42,253 nt of DNA, from the NCBI GenBank assembly GCA_014860665.1, contig JACZJI010000143.1, positions 1 through 42,253 of the forward strand. Reading direction: 5' to 3'. Below are positions 32,612 to 41,867 of this stretch, piece by piece (positions within the stretch are counted from its first letter, which is position 1; the number at the start of each line of letters is the position of its first letter). The notes under the pieces are model-generated. The model worked only from the letters and a program-made list of their open reading frames with translations, searched no databases and had not been told where the DNA came from. A program made the position numbers and the translations under genes. This stretch comes from Bacteroidales bacterium. Its GTDB lineage: Bacteria; Bacteroidota; Bacteroidia; Bacteroidales; F082.

Positions 32612-33130
32612 ATGAAAACAATTAGAAAAGGATTTTTGCTTTTAGCGGTAGCACTTTTATTTACGGGTGTAGGATTTGCCCAACAAACTATTAAAATTGG
32701 CTATATTGACTCAAGTAAACTGATGGGTGAAATGCCACAAAGTGACACTGCACAAGCTCAGGTAAAAAGGTTTGCACAAAGTATGCAAAATCAGTTGCAA
32801 TCAATGGGGACCGAGTACAAAAATAAAGTACAGGCTTACCAAAATAATGTAGGTACCATGTCTGATTTGATTCGCCAAACCAAAGAAAAAGAAATCAGTG
32901 ATCTGCAACAGCGCATTCAGGCTTTCCAGGCTTCAGCTGATCAGGAAATTCAAAGCAAACAGCAAGAACTTTTCCAGCCTATCATTAAGAAAGTAAAAGA
33001 TGCTATTGAAGCAGTTGGTAAAGAATATCATTATACATACATTCTCGACGTTTCACAGGGAGTGGTTCTGTATTACAATAGTACCGATGATGTTACAGCT
33101 TTGGTAAAAAAGAAATTGGGTCTTAAATAA
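32612..33130 (+). CDS. ompH: Skp/OmpH periplasmic chaperone, copy 2
   Basis: A 172-residue paralogue of the preceding gene: signal peptide (KGFLLLAVALLFTGVGFAQ), IKIGYIDSSKLMGEMPQSDTAQ at the mature start, a long Gln/Lys-rich coiled coil (residues about 45-115), and VKDAIEAVGKEYHYTYILDVSQGVVLYYNSTDDVTALV at the end. The C-terminus shows the canonical Skp pattern more clearly than copy 1. It has its own -7 element TACATTTG (32562-32569), with a leader of about 36 bases, and its own terminator, so the two chaperone genes can be set to different levels. Confidence 0.93.
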   Translation: MKTIRKGFLLLAVALLFTGVGFAQQTIKIGYIDSSKLMGEMPQSDTAQAQVKRFAQSMQNQLQSMGTEYKNKVQAYQNNVGTMSDLIRQTKEKEISDLQQRIQAFQASADQEIQSKQQELFQPIIKKVKDAIEAVGKEYHYTYILDVSQGVVLYYNSTDDVTALVKKKLGLK

Positions 33131-33147
33131 TTAAGACTTTATGCAAT

Positions 33148-33179
33148 AAAAAAGCCTGACCAAATGGTCAGGCTTTTTT
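33148..33179. terminator. Bidirectional terminator after ompH copy 2
   Basis: AAAAAAGCCTGACCA (33148-33162) pairs exactly with TGGTCAGGCTTTTTT (33165-33179). It lies between two converging genes, with T-runs in both directions. Confidence 0.9.
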
Positions 33180-33195
33180 ATTTTTTATTGAATTA

Positions 33196-33711
33196 TTATT
33201 CCTGGTACCAGCTGGAATAAAACTTATAATTGCCGGCAATCCTATGAATTTCTCCTTCCAGAATTTTCTGATCCACTTCTTTTATTTTTTTTGCAGGAAT
33301 GCCAGCATAAACACTTCCGGATTTTACTACTGTATTTTTGGAAACCACAGCTCCGGCAGCAATCACTGAGTTACTTTCAATTACTGCATCATCCATCACA
33401 ATTGCGCCCATTCCAATCAAGACATCATCATGAATATTGCAGCCATGAATGATTGCGCCATGACCGATGGATACATTATTACCTATATTCACAGGCGATT
33501 TTTGATAGGTACAGTGAACAATTGCGCCATCTTGAATATTAACATTGTCGCCAATCTTAATATAATGTACATCGCCACGAATTACAGCATTAAACCAAAC
33601 ACTGCATCCTTTCCCCATTTTTACATCTCCAACCAGCGTTGCATTTTCAGCGATATAACAATCCTCACCCCAATGGGGTTTTATTCCTTTTATCTCTTTA
33701 ATTAAGGCCAT
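33196..33711 (-). CDS. Gamma carbonic anhydrase-like hexapeptide protein
   Basis: A 171-residue left-handed beta-helix with repeated [LIV]GxG-like hexapeptides: NATLVGDVKMGKGCSVWFNAVIRGDVHYIKIGDNVNIQDGAIVHC, then NIGNNVSIGHGAIIHGC. Histidines in DGAIVHC and IGHGAIIHGC are at the metal-ligand positions of gamma carbonic anhydrases. The C-terminal helix (KKIKEVDQKILEGEIHRIAGNYKFYSSWY) also fits. Members may be carbonic anhydrases or acyltransferase relatives (YrdA, PaaY), so activity is uncertain. It is 4 bases after nadB and clearly in the same transcript. Confidence 0.9.
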   Translation of the reverse strand: MALIKEIKGIKPHWGEDCYIAENATLVGDVKMGKGCSVWFNAVIRGDVHYIKIGDNVNIQDGAIVHCTYQKSPVNIGNNVSIGHGAIIHGCNIHDDVLIGMGAIVMDDAVIESNSVIAAGAVVSKNTVVKSGSVYAGIPAKKIKEVDQKILEGEIHRIAGNYKFYSSWYQE

Positions 33712-33715
33712 TTTT

Positions 33716-35278
33716 TTACTTTTTTGGATAATCGATGGAATAGTGTAATCCGATACTTTCCTTCCGGTTCATCGCCATCTTGATGACCAGATATGCTACG
33801 TTAATCATGTTGCGCAATTCACAAATTTCCTTTGAAACGATTGATTTTCCATACAGATCCTCTGTTTCTCTGTAAAGGATTTCAAGCCGGTCCATAGCCC
33901 TCTTAAGACGAAGGTTCGACCGAACAATCCCGACATAGTTGCTCATAATGGCCTGGAGTTCCTTTTTTGATTGGGTGATAAGGATCATTTCTTCATTCAG
34001 GACCCTTCCTTCAGCATCCCAATCAGGAACACCTTCCATAAAATCTATATCGTTCACAATATTTGATGCGTGTAATGCCGCGCGATGCGAAAATACCGCT
34101 GACTCAAGTAACGAGTTTGATGCCAACCTATTAGCTCCATGAAGCCCGGTACAGGCAACTTCACCGGAAGCATACAGATTATTGATGGATGTTCTTCCAT
34201 CTTTATCTGTTTTAATTCCACCGCAGGCATAATGAGCAGCAGGAACAACAGGGATCATCTCTTTTGTGATATCAAGACCTATACTCAAACACTTTGCATA
34301 AATTGTCGGGAAATGGGTAAGAATTTCATTTTTGCTGATATTTCTTGCGTCGAGACACACAAAGTCATCGCCTGAAAGTTTCATCTCATTATCAATAGCT
34401 CTGGCAACAATATCTCGTGGAGCGAGAGAACCGAGTTCATGATATTTCTCCATAAATTCTTTCCCACTTCTGGTTTTTAAAACAGCACCTGAACCTCTTA
34501 AGGCTTCCGTGATTAAAAACGAAGGTTTCTCTCCGGGATTATATAAAGAAGTAGGGTGAAATTGAACAAACTCAAGGTTTTCCAAATGAGCTTTCGCTCT
34601 GTATGCCATAGCCAGTCCATCACCTGTAGAAACAAGCGGATTGGTGGTAGTTTGATAAATATTCCCCATTCCACCCGAAGCAACCAAAGTGGTTTTAGCC
34701 AGGATTGTTTCCACCTGTTTCGTATTCTGGTTGAGGGCATATACGCCAAAACATTTGATATCCGGACGACGACGCGTCACTTCTTCATTTAAATGGTGTT
34801 GTGTGATCAGGTCAATGGTAAAATAATTTTCTAAGACCTCAATGTTAGGGTGTTTCTTCGCTCTTTCACTAAGTGCCCTTTGAATCTCATATCCTGTACT
34901 GTCCTGATGATGCAAAATCCGCGACTCGGAATGACCACCTTCCTTTGCCAATTGATACTTTCCTGATGTATCCTTATCAAAATTCGTCCCCCATTCTATC
35001 AGCTCCTTGATGCGAACTGTTGATTCCGTGATGGTGATCCGTACAATTTCTTTATCATTGATGCCAGCCCCGGCAATCAACGTGTCCTGAATATGTTTTT
35101 CATAGTTGTCGGGGGAGTACATTACAGCGGCGATACCACCCTGGGCATAGGCTGTAGCCGTATCTTCCACTGACGATTTTGTGAGAATAAGAACCTTTCC
35201 AAATTCGGCTACTTTAAGCGCATAAATGAGGCCTGCACCTCCTGAACCGATAACCAAAAAATCAACTTTTCTTTGCAT
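33716..35278 (-). CDS. nadB: L-aspartate oxidase
   Basis: A 520-residue flavoprotein of the succinate dehydrogenase/fumarate reductase family. The dinucleotide fold VIGSGGAGLIYAL begins at residue 9; SSVEDTATAYAQGGIAAV, HHQDSTGYEIQ, EFVQFHPTSLYNPGEKPSFLITEALRG and HYACGGIKTD, then GEVACTGLHGANRLASNSLLE are FAD and substrate blocks. It makes iminoaspartate for quinolinate and NAD, with oxygen or fumarate as electron acceptor. nadA and nadC are not adjacent. A -7 element TACCTTTG lies at 35309-35302 on the minus strand. It is first of a two-gene transcript with the carbonic-anhydrase-like gene. Confidence 0.96.
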   Translation of the reverse strand: MQRKVDFLVIGSGGAGLIYALKVAEFGKVLILTKSSVEDTATAYAQGGIAAVMYSPDNYEKHIQDTLIAGAGINDKEIVRITITESTVRIKELIEWGTNFDKDTSGKYQLAKEGGHSESRILHHQDSTGYEIQRALSERAKKHPNIEVLENYFTIDLITQHHLNEEVTRRRPDIKCFGVYALNQNTKQVETILAKTTLVASGGMGNIYQTTTNPLVSTGDGLAMAYRAKAHLENLEFVQFHPTSLYNPGEKPSFLITEALRGSGAVLKTRSGKEFMEKYHELGSLAPRDIVARAIDNEMKLSGDDFVCLDARNISKNEILTHFPTIYAKCLSIGLDITKEMIPVVPAAHYACGGIKTDKDGRTSINNLYASGEVACTGLHGANRLASNSLLESAVFSHRAALHASNIVNDIDFMEGVPDWDAEGRVLNEEMILITQSKKELQAIMSNYVGIVRSNLRLKRAMDRLEILYRETEDLYGKSIVSKEICELRNMINVAYLVIKMAMNRKESIGLHYSIDYPKK

Positions 35279-35436
35279 GATACTGCAATATTATAACCTG
35301 GCAAAGGTAGCTCAATTCAATTTTCGATCTCACTTTATGTAGCTTTTCTGCATAAAATTGCGGATTCTGAATTCCTCACCGGAGCAAAGGATATTTTAAT
35401 ATATTTGAATTATAAACGCTTCATTCTTAACCTGCC

Positions 35437-36774
35437 ATGAAAAAAGTAAAATACATTATCATTTTAATAGTTTTGGGTGGAATTGCTTATGGCGCCAATT
35501 ATTTTATCGCACGGGCACCCATTTTTACAGGCTATGCAGCCAAAGATCTGGCTTCATGGACCTTCTTGACCAATCGCACACAAGCTGATATTGAAAAACA
35601 CGACTTAAGCTTTTTCCCGGTAAACCTGTCGCATAATGTAATCTATCCCAAGAAAAAAGAGGTGGTAAGCACATTTCTGGGGATGGCAAAGCAGGTTGCT
35701 GTCTATCGTCCGGGGTTAGGTTGTACACTCCTGGCTGATGCTAACAAGGACTCCGTCATGCAACAAAAAATGACAGAGCCTGTTCTGCCGACTGATCCGG
35801 ATACCATTTATTGGCCCATGGGAGATAAAATGCGGGATTCAATTCCCCAGGGTGTGGATTTGCAAAAACTGAATGCAGCGATGGATTCCGCCTTTAATCA
35901 GGGAAACACCAGGGCTGTAGTGGTAGCTTATGACACTATTTTTATGAGAGATAAATATGCCAAAGGATTCAATAAGGATACACGAATTCTGGGCTGGTCC
36001 ATGACGAAAAGCATCACCTGTTCGCTCATCGGTATTTTAGCGAAAGAAGGGAAACTAAACGTGGATGCACCTGCACCAATCAAAGAGTGGGCTGATGATT
36101 CCAGGAAAAAAATTCGGCTGGAGGATTTATTGCATCAGAGCAGTGGATTGCAATGGGATGAAAACTATGGCGATATTTCAGATGTCACAGTTATGCTTTA
36201 CCATAGGGCGAATATGGCAAAATATGTTATCAATAAACCAGCGGTTTATCCTCCTGATTCCCTATGGTATTATTCCTCAGGAAATACGAATGTGATTTCG
36301 GAAATTATCCGTCGCACCATCGGAAATAATCAGGAATACTGGAACTTCCCACGCAAAGTGCTATTCAACAAAATTGGCATGCGCAGTGCTGTTTTGGAAA
36401 CCGATGCCAGTGGAAATTTCGTTGGCTCTTCCTATTGTTTTGCTACTCCGCGCGACTGGGCAAGATTCGGACTTTTGTATTTACAGAACGGCACCTGGCA
36501 AGGGAAACAAATACTTCCGAAAGGATGGGTTAAATATGTTACCACGCCGGCGCGCAAATCCAATGACCAATATGGAGCTCAATTCTGGCTCAACAAAGGA
36601 ACGCACGAAATAAAAGGTTATCCTGACATTTATTATTGCGACGGATTTCACGGACAACGGGTGTTCATTATCCCGTCAAGGGATCTCGTAATCGTAAGAA
36701 TGGGATTGAATTCGGAAGGGCAGTTCGACTTTAACAAATTCGTCACTTCGATTTTAGCTGCTTTTAAGAATTAG
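35437..36774 (+). CDS. Serine hydrolase of the beta-lactamase (class C/esterase) family with an N-terminal membrane anchor
   Basis: A 445-residue protein. Residues 5-22 (KYIIILIVLGGIAYGANYF) form an uncleaved-looking membrane anchor or signal, and about 120 residues follow before the catalytic domain. The domain carries SMTK (Ser188, Lys191), then YYSSGN (about residue 279) in the position of the second catalytic motif, and FHGQRVFI as the third. The LEDLLHQSSGLQW block is typical of the DD-peptidase/esterase branch, so a true lactamase is not implied. A -7 element TATATTTG lies at 35400-35407. It is a single gene ending at 36801-36827. Confidence 0.88.
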   Translation: MKKVKYIIILIVLGGIAYGANYFIARAPIFTGYAAKDLASWTFLTNRTQADIEKHDLSFFPVNLSHNVIYPKKKEVVSTFLGMAKQVAVYRPGLGCTLLADANKDSVMQQKMTEPVLPTDPDTIYWPMGDKMRDSIPQGVDLQKLNAAMDSAFNQGNTRAVVVAYDTIFMRDKYAKGFNKDTRILGWSMTKSITCSLIGILAKEGKLNVDAPAPIKEWADDSRKKIRLEDLLHQSSGLQWDENYGDISDVTVMLYHRANMAKYVINKPAVYPPDSLWYYSSGNTNVISEIIRRTIGNNQEYWNFPRKVLFNKIGMRSAVLETDASGNFVGSSYCFATPRDWARFGLLYLQNGTWQGKQILPKGWVKYVTTPARKSNDQYGAQFWLNKGTHEIKGYPDIYYCDGFHGQRVFIIPSRDLVIVRMGLNSEGQFDFNKFVTSILAAFKN

Positions 36775-36800
36775 GCTTAAGCCTGAAAACTGTAAAATAT

Positions 36801-36829
36801 AAAGCCCCGGCAAATTGCCGGGGCTTTTC
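36801..36829. terminator. Bidirectional terminator between the serine hydrolase and sucB
   Basis: AAAGCCCCGGCAA (36801-36813) and TTGCCGGGGCTTT (36815-36827) are exact reverse complements, so a stem of about eleven pairs and a small loop forms. It separates converging genes. Confidence 0.88.
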
Positions 36830-36850
36830 TTCTTATAGACTCATTACTTT

Positions 36851-38137
36851 TTACAATCCTAATAAAGTCTCAACCGGATCTTTGGCTTCAAAAAGCATCC
36901 TTTCGGGATGCTCCAGCATTTCTTTAACTTTAACCAGAAACCCTACAGACTCCCTTCCGTCAATAACACGGTGATCATAAGATAATGCTATAAACATCAT
37001 CGGATGGATTTCTACTTTTCCGTTTACTGCAATAGGCCGTTCCACAATGTTATGCATCCCCAGAATGGCACTTTGCGGAGGGTTGATGATCGGAGTGGAC
37101 ATCATAGAACCGAAAACACCTCCATTGGAAATGGTAAAGGTGCCACCTTCCATATCTTCCAAAGTTATCTTGTTATCCCGGGCTTTAATGGCCAACTCTT
37201 TGATGGTCTTTTCAATCTCTGCCAGGCTCATCATTTCGGCATTGCGAATCACAGGCACAACCAGACCCTTAGGTGCACTTACTGCAACACTGACATCCAC
37301 ATATTTATAGGAAATAAATTCATCTCCGGAAATCTGGGAATTCACCTGCGGATAGAGTTTCATCGCTTCTGTAACGGCTTTGGTGAAAAACGACATAAAG
37401 CCCAAACCTACCCCGTGTTTCTGCTGAAATACTTCTTTGTATTTTTTCCGGATTTCCATGATCGGCGTCATGTTTACCTCGTTGAAAGTGGTCAGCATGG
37501 CCGTCTCATTCTTCACGGAAACCAGCCTTTGTGCCAGCTTCTTCCGAAGCATGCTCATTTTTACATGCTCTGCTCCCCTTCCACCGGGCCAACTGGTTAC
37601 CGAAGGTGTTTTTGGCTGTGGAACATTTCCTTTATTTTCCAGATAAAACTGAACATCTTCCTTTCCGAAACGATAATGTTTGAAAAAATCCAGCAATTCC
37701 TGATCAGAGACTCCTTCCTGTTTCATGATCTTTCTGGCCAACGGAGAAACAGTAAGTTCTACTTCGGCCGGAGTTTCTTTCTTCGCGGGAGCTGATTCTT
37801 TTTTCTGAGGTTCGACAGGAGCTTTGGCTTCAACCTTTGGTGTTGATTTTTCTTCAGCCGGTTTCTCTTTTGTTTCTGTTTTTTCAACTATTGCGCCGGC
37901 AGCTTCCGTATCAATAGTAGCTATAACGGAACCCACAGCCAGGGTGTCGCCCTCTGCTGCCTGGAATTTAATCTTCCCGCTTTCTTCAGCTACAATGCTC
38001 AATGTGGCCTTGTCTGAATCAATCTCAACAATATCCTGGTCCTTTTCAACCTGTTGGCCGTCTTCAACCAGCCAATTTGCCAACTGGACCTCGCTGATGG
38101 ATTCTCCCGGACTGGGAACTTTAACTTCAACTATCAT
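36851..38137 (-). CDS. sucB: 2-oxoglutarate dehydrogenase E2 (dihydrolipoyl succinyltransferase)
   Basis: A 428-residue E2. One N-terminal lipoyl domain with DSDKATL places the lipoylated lysine at residue 43; an Ala/Pro/Glu/Lys linker follows (about residues 80-125); then the peripheral-subunit-binding domain ([13 protein letters not shown]); then the catalytic domain, ending with [11 protein letters not shown], the His/Asp active site. It passes the succinyl group to CoA in the oxidative TCA cycle. It is 16 bases after sucA. The dihydrolipoamide dehydrogenase gene is not here, so it lies elsewhere. Confidence 0.96.
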   Translation of the reverse strand: MIVEVKVPSPGESISEVQLANWLVEDGQQVEKDQDIVEIDSDKATLSIVAEESGKIKFQAAEGDTLAVGSVIATIDTEAAGAIVEKTETKEKPAEEKSTPKVEAKAPVEPQKKESAPAKKETPAEVELTVSPLARKIMKQEGVSDQELLDFFKHYRFGKEDVQFYLENKGNVPQPKTPSVTSWPGGRGAEHVKMSMLRKKLAQRLVSVKNETAMLTTFNEVNMTPIMEIRKKYKEVFQQKHGVGLGFMSFFTKAVTEAMKLYPQVNSQISGDEFISYKYVDVSVAVSAPKGLVVPVIRNAEMMSLAEIEKTIKELAIKARDNKITLEDMEGGTFTISNGGVFGSMMSTPIINPPQSAILGMHNIVERPIAVNGKVEIHPMMFIALSYDHRVIDGRESVGFLVKVKEMLEHPERMLFEAKDPVETLLGL

Positions 38138-38153
38138 GATGAAAATTCTTTTA

Positions 38154-41009
38154 TTATTTCAAGGGTTTTTTCATTGAGTGGAATGTACTGTCCACATGAT
38201 CTACATGTAACTCCTGTAACTCTTTCTCAAACGACTGCCAGCGATTTCCGATGCATACCATTTCACAATCTTTCTGCAAAAACGGACAGTCGCATTCCAA
38301 AAATGCCTTATCTACAATTTTTTGCTGACTAATCGCATGAAATTTCGATGACCCGGTAGCCGGACTTCCACTGGCAGGACGGGCAATCAGTTTTAGTTTA
38401 AATTCATCGCCCATCTCTCTTTTAATAAACTGCCAGGCTCCCATATTAGCAGGCTCTTCCTGCGTCCATACATAATCCTGAGCCTTCTTGTACTTTTTGA
38501 CTATATTATCAATCGCAGCAGCAGGAAACGGGTACAACTGCTCAATCCTGATAAGAGCAACTGATTCATTATTAATTTTTTCCCTTTCTGCCAGTAAATC
38601 ATAATAGACTTTACCGGTACAAAATACAATACGGGTAACCTTTTCCGGAACAGCTTCCTGGTCATCCATAACTTCCTGAAAGCCTCCCTTCGTAAAACTT
38701 TCAACAGGAGAAACAGCTTTGGGATGGCGTAATAAACTCTTTGGAGTAAAAACCACAAGAGGTTTCCTGAACGGGCGCCTCATCTGTCTCCTCAAAAGAT
38801 GGAAAAAGTTAGCTGGGGTGGTGCAGTCAGCAATCTGCATATTGTTTTCAGCAGCAAGAACCAGGAAACGTTCCATCCGCGCACTGGAATGCTCTGCACC
38901 CTGACCTTCAAAACCGTGAGGCAAGAGTACAACCAACCCGTCCATGGTGTTCCATTTTTCTTCAGCACTGCTCAGGAACTGGTCAAAGATCGCCTGAGCG
39001 GTATTAGCAAAATCACCAAACTGAGCTTCCCAAATCACTAATGAATTAGGAGAAGCTAAGGAATACCCATACTCGAATCCTAAAGCTCCGTATTCCGAAA
39101 GTGAAGAATTATAGATTTCAAAAAGCGCCTGATCTTTATCCAGATGATTTAGAGGCACATATTTTTCATCGGAATCTTCAATGCTCAATACAGCGTGACG
39201 GTGTGAAAATGTCCCCCTTTCCACATCCTGCCCACTGATGCGAACAGGTGTTTTCTCCAACACAAGACTTCCATACGCCAGCATCTCGGCCATTCCCCAA
39301 TCCAACATTCCATCTTTCAGAACCATATCGTTTCTACTCTGTTGCAAGCGAATACTCTTTCTGAAAAAATTCTTGTTCTCAGGAAGACTGGTAACACCTT
39401 CCGTGATTTTCAACAACATCTTCTTTGAAATAGAGGTGTCCGGGGAAGAAACAAAATCCTTATCAGAAGCTCTTGGAATATCTTTCCAAAGATCCTGAAG
39501 AAAACTGTTGATATTTGCCTTTTTGTGAGTCTTTGATTTTTCAAGGTTCGTCTCCAGCTTTTCATTGAAATGATCTTCGTCTGCTGCACACTCTTCATCC
39601 GTAACCACTCCCTGATCCAAAAGCTCTTGCTTATATATAGTATAAGCATCAGGGTGTTTTTCAATGGCCTTATAAAGCATTGGCTGTGTAAACCTGGGTT
39701 CGTCACCTTCATTATGACCATAACGACGATAGCATAGAATGTCTATAAAAACATCATTATGAAATCGGTTCCTGAACTCCATGGCTAGCTGCACTGTGAA
39801 AACAACAGCTTCAGCGTCATCACCGTTTACATGAAAAACAGGAGAAAGCGTTGTCTTTGCAACATCTGTACAATAAGTACTGGTCCGGGCATCTAAATAG
39901 TCGGTGGTAAATCCAACCTGATTATTAATAACCAAATGAATGGTTCCCCCTGTGGAAAACCCCTTTAGCCCGGACATTTGAATTACCTCATAAACCACAC
40001 CCTGTCCGGCCATAGAGGAATCACCGTGAATAAGGATTGGGGCAATCTTGTTAACGTCTCCCTTCTTATATTCTCCAATTTTGGCGCGTGTAATTCCTTC
40101 TACCACGGGATCAACAGCTTCCAAATGAGATGGATTGGGAGATAACGTAAACTGAACAGGCTTACCCTTGCTGGTTTTCCGTTTTATAGTATACCCCAGA
40201 TGATATTTCACATCTCCCAGCAATGCTTCATCCTCATATTCAACACCTTCAAACTCAGAAAAAATATCTTCAAATGGTTTTCGTAAAATATTGGCCAATA
40301 CGTTGAGTCTTCCACGATGAGCCATTCCTATAACAAACTCCTCAATGCCCATATCCGTTCCTTTCTCCATAACAGCATCTAAAGCAGGGATTAAGGCTTC
40401 AGCGCCTTCCAGAGAAAAACGTTTCTGTCCGGGAAATTTTTTCTGCAGAAACTTTTCAAAGAAAACAGCTCTTCTCAGTTTTTTCAGAATAAGTTTCTTC
40501 TCTTCGACAGTATAATTGGGACGATTGTGCGTGGACTCAAAATAACTCCGTAACCAGCTGACAATCTCAGTGTCACGAATAAACATGTATTCCACCCCCA
40601 AAGAGCGGCAATATGTTTCCTGCAAAAAGCTCACAATATCTTTAAGTTTTGCCGGACCAATGCCAATCTCATTTCCGGCGTAGAAAACACGATCTAAATC
40701 GCTTTGCTGCAGGCCGTAATTTTCAATATCAAGTGTCGGGCGATAATCTCTTCTTTTACGAACAGGATTGGTTTTGGTAAAAAGATGGCCACGACGGCGA
40801 TAATCCATCAAAAGGTTAATAACCTTGAATTCGTTTGAAGTCTCCAGATTTTCAGACTTTTTGGCCGGATACATATTTTGAGCAAACTCATATCCCTCAA
40901 AAAACTGACGCCAGCCTTTTTCTACAGATTCAGGATTCTCTTTAAATCTCTGGTAAAGCTCCTCAATAACAGCAGGATCTGTACTATTTAAAAAATTGTA
41001 ATTATCCAT
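38154..41009 (-). CDS. sucA: 2-oxoglutarate dehydrogenase E1
   Basis: A 951-residue thiamine-diphosphate enzyme, usual for SucA (about 930). The N-terminus [20 protein letters not shown] is the family's E2-binding segment; [14 protein letters not shown] and [35 protein letters not shown] are ThDP blocks, with [10 protein letters not shown] before them. It decarboxylates 2-oxoglutarate and loads succinyl onto the E2 lipoyl arm. A -7 element TACTTTTG lies at 41041-41034 on the minus strand. sucA-sucB form one transcript. Its presence shows an oxidative TCA segment, alongside the reductive propionate genes at the other end of the window. Confidence 0.97.
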   Translation of the reverse strand: MDNYNFLNSTDPAVIEELYQRFKENPESVEKGWRQFFEGYEFAQNMYPAKKSENLETSNEFKVINLLMDYRRRGHLFTKTNPVRKRRDYRPTLDIENYGLQQSDLDRVFYAGNEIGIGPAKLKDIVSFLQETYCRSLGVEYMFIRDTEIVSWLRSYFESTHNRPNYTVEEKKLILKKLRRAVFFEKFLQKKFPGQKRFSLEGAEALIPALDAVMEKGTDMGIEEFVIGMAHRGRLNVLANILRKPFEDIFSEFEGVEYEDEALLGDVKYHLGYTIKRKTSKGKPVQFTLSPNPSHLEAVDPVVEGITRAKIGEYKKGDVNKIAPILIHGDSSMAGQGVVYEVIQMSGLKGFSTGGTIHLVINNQVGFTTDYLDARTSTYCTDVAKTTLSPVFHVNGDDAEAVVFTVQLAMEFRNRFHNDVFIDILCYRRYGHNEGDEPRFTQPMLYKAIEKHPDAYTIYKQELLDQGVVTDEECAADEDHFNEKLETNLEKSKTHKKANINSFLQDLWKDIPRASDKDFVSSPDTSISKKMLLKITEGVTSLPENKNFFRKSIRLQQSRNDMVLKDGMLDWGMAEMLAYGSLVLEKTPVRISGQDVERGTFSHRHAVLSIEDSDEKYVPLNHLDKDQALFEIYNSSLSEYGALGFEYGYSLASPNSLVIWEAQFGDFANTAQAIFDQFLSSAEEKWNTMDGLVVLLPHGFEGQGAEHSSARMERFLVLAAENNMQIADCTTPANFFHLLRRQMRRPFRKPLVVFTPKSLLRHPKAVSPVESFTKGGFQEVMDDQEAVPEKVTRIVFCTGKVYYDLLAEREKINNESVALIRIEQLYPFPAAAIDNIVKKYKKAQDYVWTQEEPANMGAWQFIKREMGDEFKLKLIARPASGSPATGSSKFHAISQQKIVDKAFLECDCPFLQKDCEMVCIGNRWQSFEKELQELHVDHVDSTFHSMKKPLK

Positions 41010-41146
41010 TATGCTTACATGCTAATGACACCACAAAAGTAATAATTATTTAGGTTATTTAGAATAATTTTAAAGAACACTAGGAAAGTCATTCTTCCAA
41101 AAGAAGTGACTTCAAAACCGTGTATGGAAACGAAAAAGAAAAGTAC

Positions 41147-41177
41147 AAAAAAATCCCGCATGAATTTATGCGGGATT
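41147..41177 (-). terminator. Terminator of ferredoxin 1
   Basis: On the minus strand AATCCCGCAT (41177-41168) pairs with ATGCGGGATT (41161-41152), followed by a run of Ts (A-run from 41147). It lies 22 bases past the stop. Confidence 0.85.
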
Positions 41178-41199
41178 CATAAACTTTCTCCGGGAAGGC

Positions 41200-41370
41200 T
41201 TATTCCGGATGTATCGCTTCAGTAGGACAAACATCAGCGCAAGCGCCGCAATCTGTACACAAATCAGGATCAATTTTATAAACATCACCTTCTGAAATAG
41301 CTTCTACTGGACATTCATCAATGCATGTTCCACATGCAGTGCACAAGTCCGGATCAATTTTGTATGCCAT
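41200..41370 (-). CDS. 2[4Fe-4S] ferredoxin, copy 1 (all eight cysteines)
   Basis: A 56-residue bacterial ferredoxin, too short for standard length filters. The first motif is CTACGTCIDECP (Cys10, 13, 16, 20) and the second CTDCGACADVCP (Cys38, 41, 44, 48), so both cubane clusters have all ligands. The sequence starts MAYKIDPDLC and ends TEAIHPE. It would carry electrons at low potential in the cytoplasm, for example for pyruvate:ferredoxin oxidoreductase, hydrogenase or Rnf; no partner gene is adjacent. It has its own promoter (41434-41405) and terminator, and stands as the third-placed copy of a tandem set of three, and the only one with a complete second motif. Confidence 0.96.
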   Translation of the reverse strand: MAYKIDPDLCTACGTCIDECPVEAISEGDVYKIDPDLCTDCGACADVCPTEAIHPE

Positions 41371-41404
41371 AGCTATTGATTTTATTAAGTTTTTAAAAAC
41401 GCAG

Positions 41405-41434
41405 CAAAGATATAATGAATGTTCTTTCGGTCAA
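41405..41434 (-). promoter_or_regulatory. Promoter of ferredoxin 1
   Basis: On the minus strand TTG (41434-41432), a 19-base spacer and TATCTTTG (41412-41405) match the Bacteroidota consensus. The leader is about 27 bases. Confidence 0.75.
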
Positions 41435-41477
41435 GGATATATTTAAATTAATTCATCAGATTTTCCGGGAGGTCTGC

Positions 41478-41512
41478 AAAAAAAGCCCGCATGCTTGCAT
41501 GCGGGCTTTTTT
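41478..41512 (-). terminator. Terminator of ferredoxin 2
   Basis: AAAAAAAGCCCGCATGC (41478-41494) pairs with GCATGCGGGCTTTTTT (41497-41512), a long perfect stem with T-runs both ways, 20 bases past the ferredoxin 2 stop. Confidence 0.9.
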
Positions 41513-41532
41513 AAATTCTCTTTTTCTGCTTG

Positions 41533-41703
41533 TTATGCCGGATGGATAGCTTCTGTAGGGCAAACATCAGCGCAGACACCATCATCAGTACATTTTTCAG
41601 GGTCAATTACATAAAAATCACCTTCTGAAATGGCTTCTACCGGACATTCATCAATACAAGCTCCGCAAGCTGTACAAGCATCAGGATCAATTTTATAAGC
41701 CAT
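41533..41703 (-). CDS. Ferredoxin copy 2, with Asp in place of a cluster II cysteine
   Basis: A 56-residue ferredoxin, MAYKIDPDACTACG to TEAIHPA, nearly identical in layout to copy 1. The first motif is CTACGACIDECP with Cys10, 13, 16 and 20. The second motif is CTDDGVCADVCP, with Cys38, Asp41, Cys44 and Cys48; the second cysteine is Asp (codon GAT, against TGC in copy 1). In the usual wiring Cys38, position 41, Cys44 and Cys20 bind cluster II, so that cluster either has an Asp ligand or is [3Fe-4S]. Known precedents are the Asp at the same place in the Pyrococcus furiosus ferredoxin and Desulfovibrio africanus ferredoxin III. It has its own promoter and terminator. Confidence 0.95.
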   Translation of the reverse strand: MAYKIDPDACTACGACIDECPVEAISEGDFYVIDPEKCTDDGVCADVCPTEAIHPA

Positions 41704-41733
41704 GGCTATTAACTTTTAGATTTAAAATTGAAG

Positions 41734-41764
41734 CAAATATAGGGTGATTGTCTATTCTTGTCAA
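41734..41764 (-). promoter_or_regulatory. Promoter of ferredoxin 2
   Basis: On the minus strand TTG (41764-41762), a 20-base spacer and TATATTTG (41741-41734) match the Bacteroidota consensus; leader about 25 bases. Confidence 0.75.
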
Positions 41765-41815
41765 AACAGAACGGAATTTCTTCATAATTTATAACAGTTT
41801 TAAAATAGTCTTAAC

Positions 41816-41843
41816 AAAAAACCCGCACTTATAAGTGCGGGTT
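41816..41843 (-). terminator. Terminator of ferredoxin 3
   Basis: The 24 bases at 41820-41843 are a perfect palindrome with arms AACCCGCACTTA/TAAGTGCGGGTT, followed on the minus strand by Ts (A-run from 41816). It is 24 bases past the stop of ferredoxin 3. Confidence 0.85.
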
Positions 41844-41867
41844 CTCTTTTTTTCCTCACTTTCGCAT

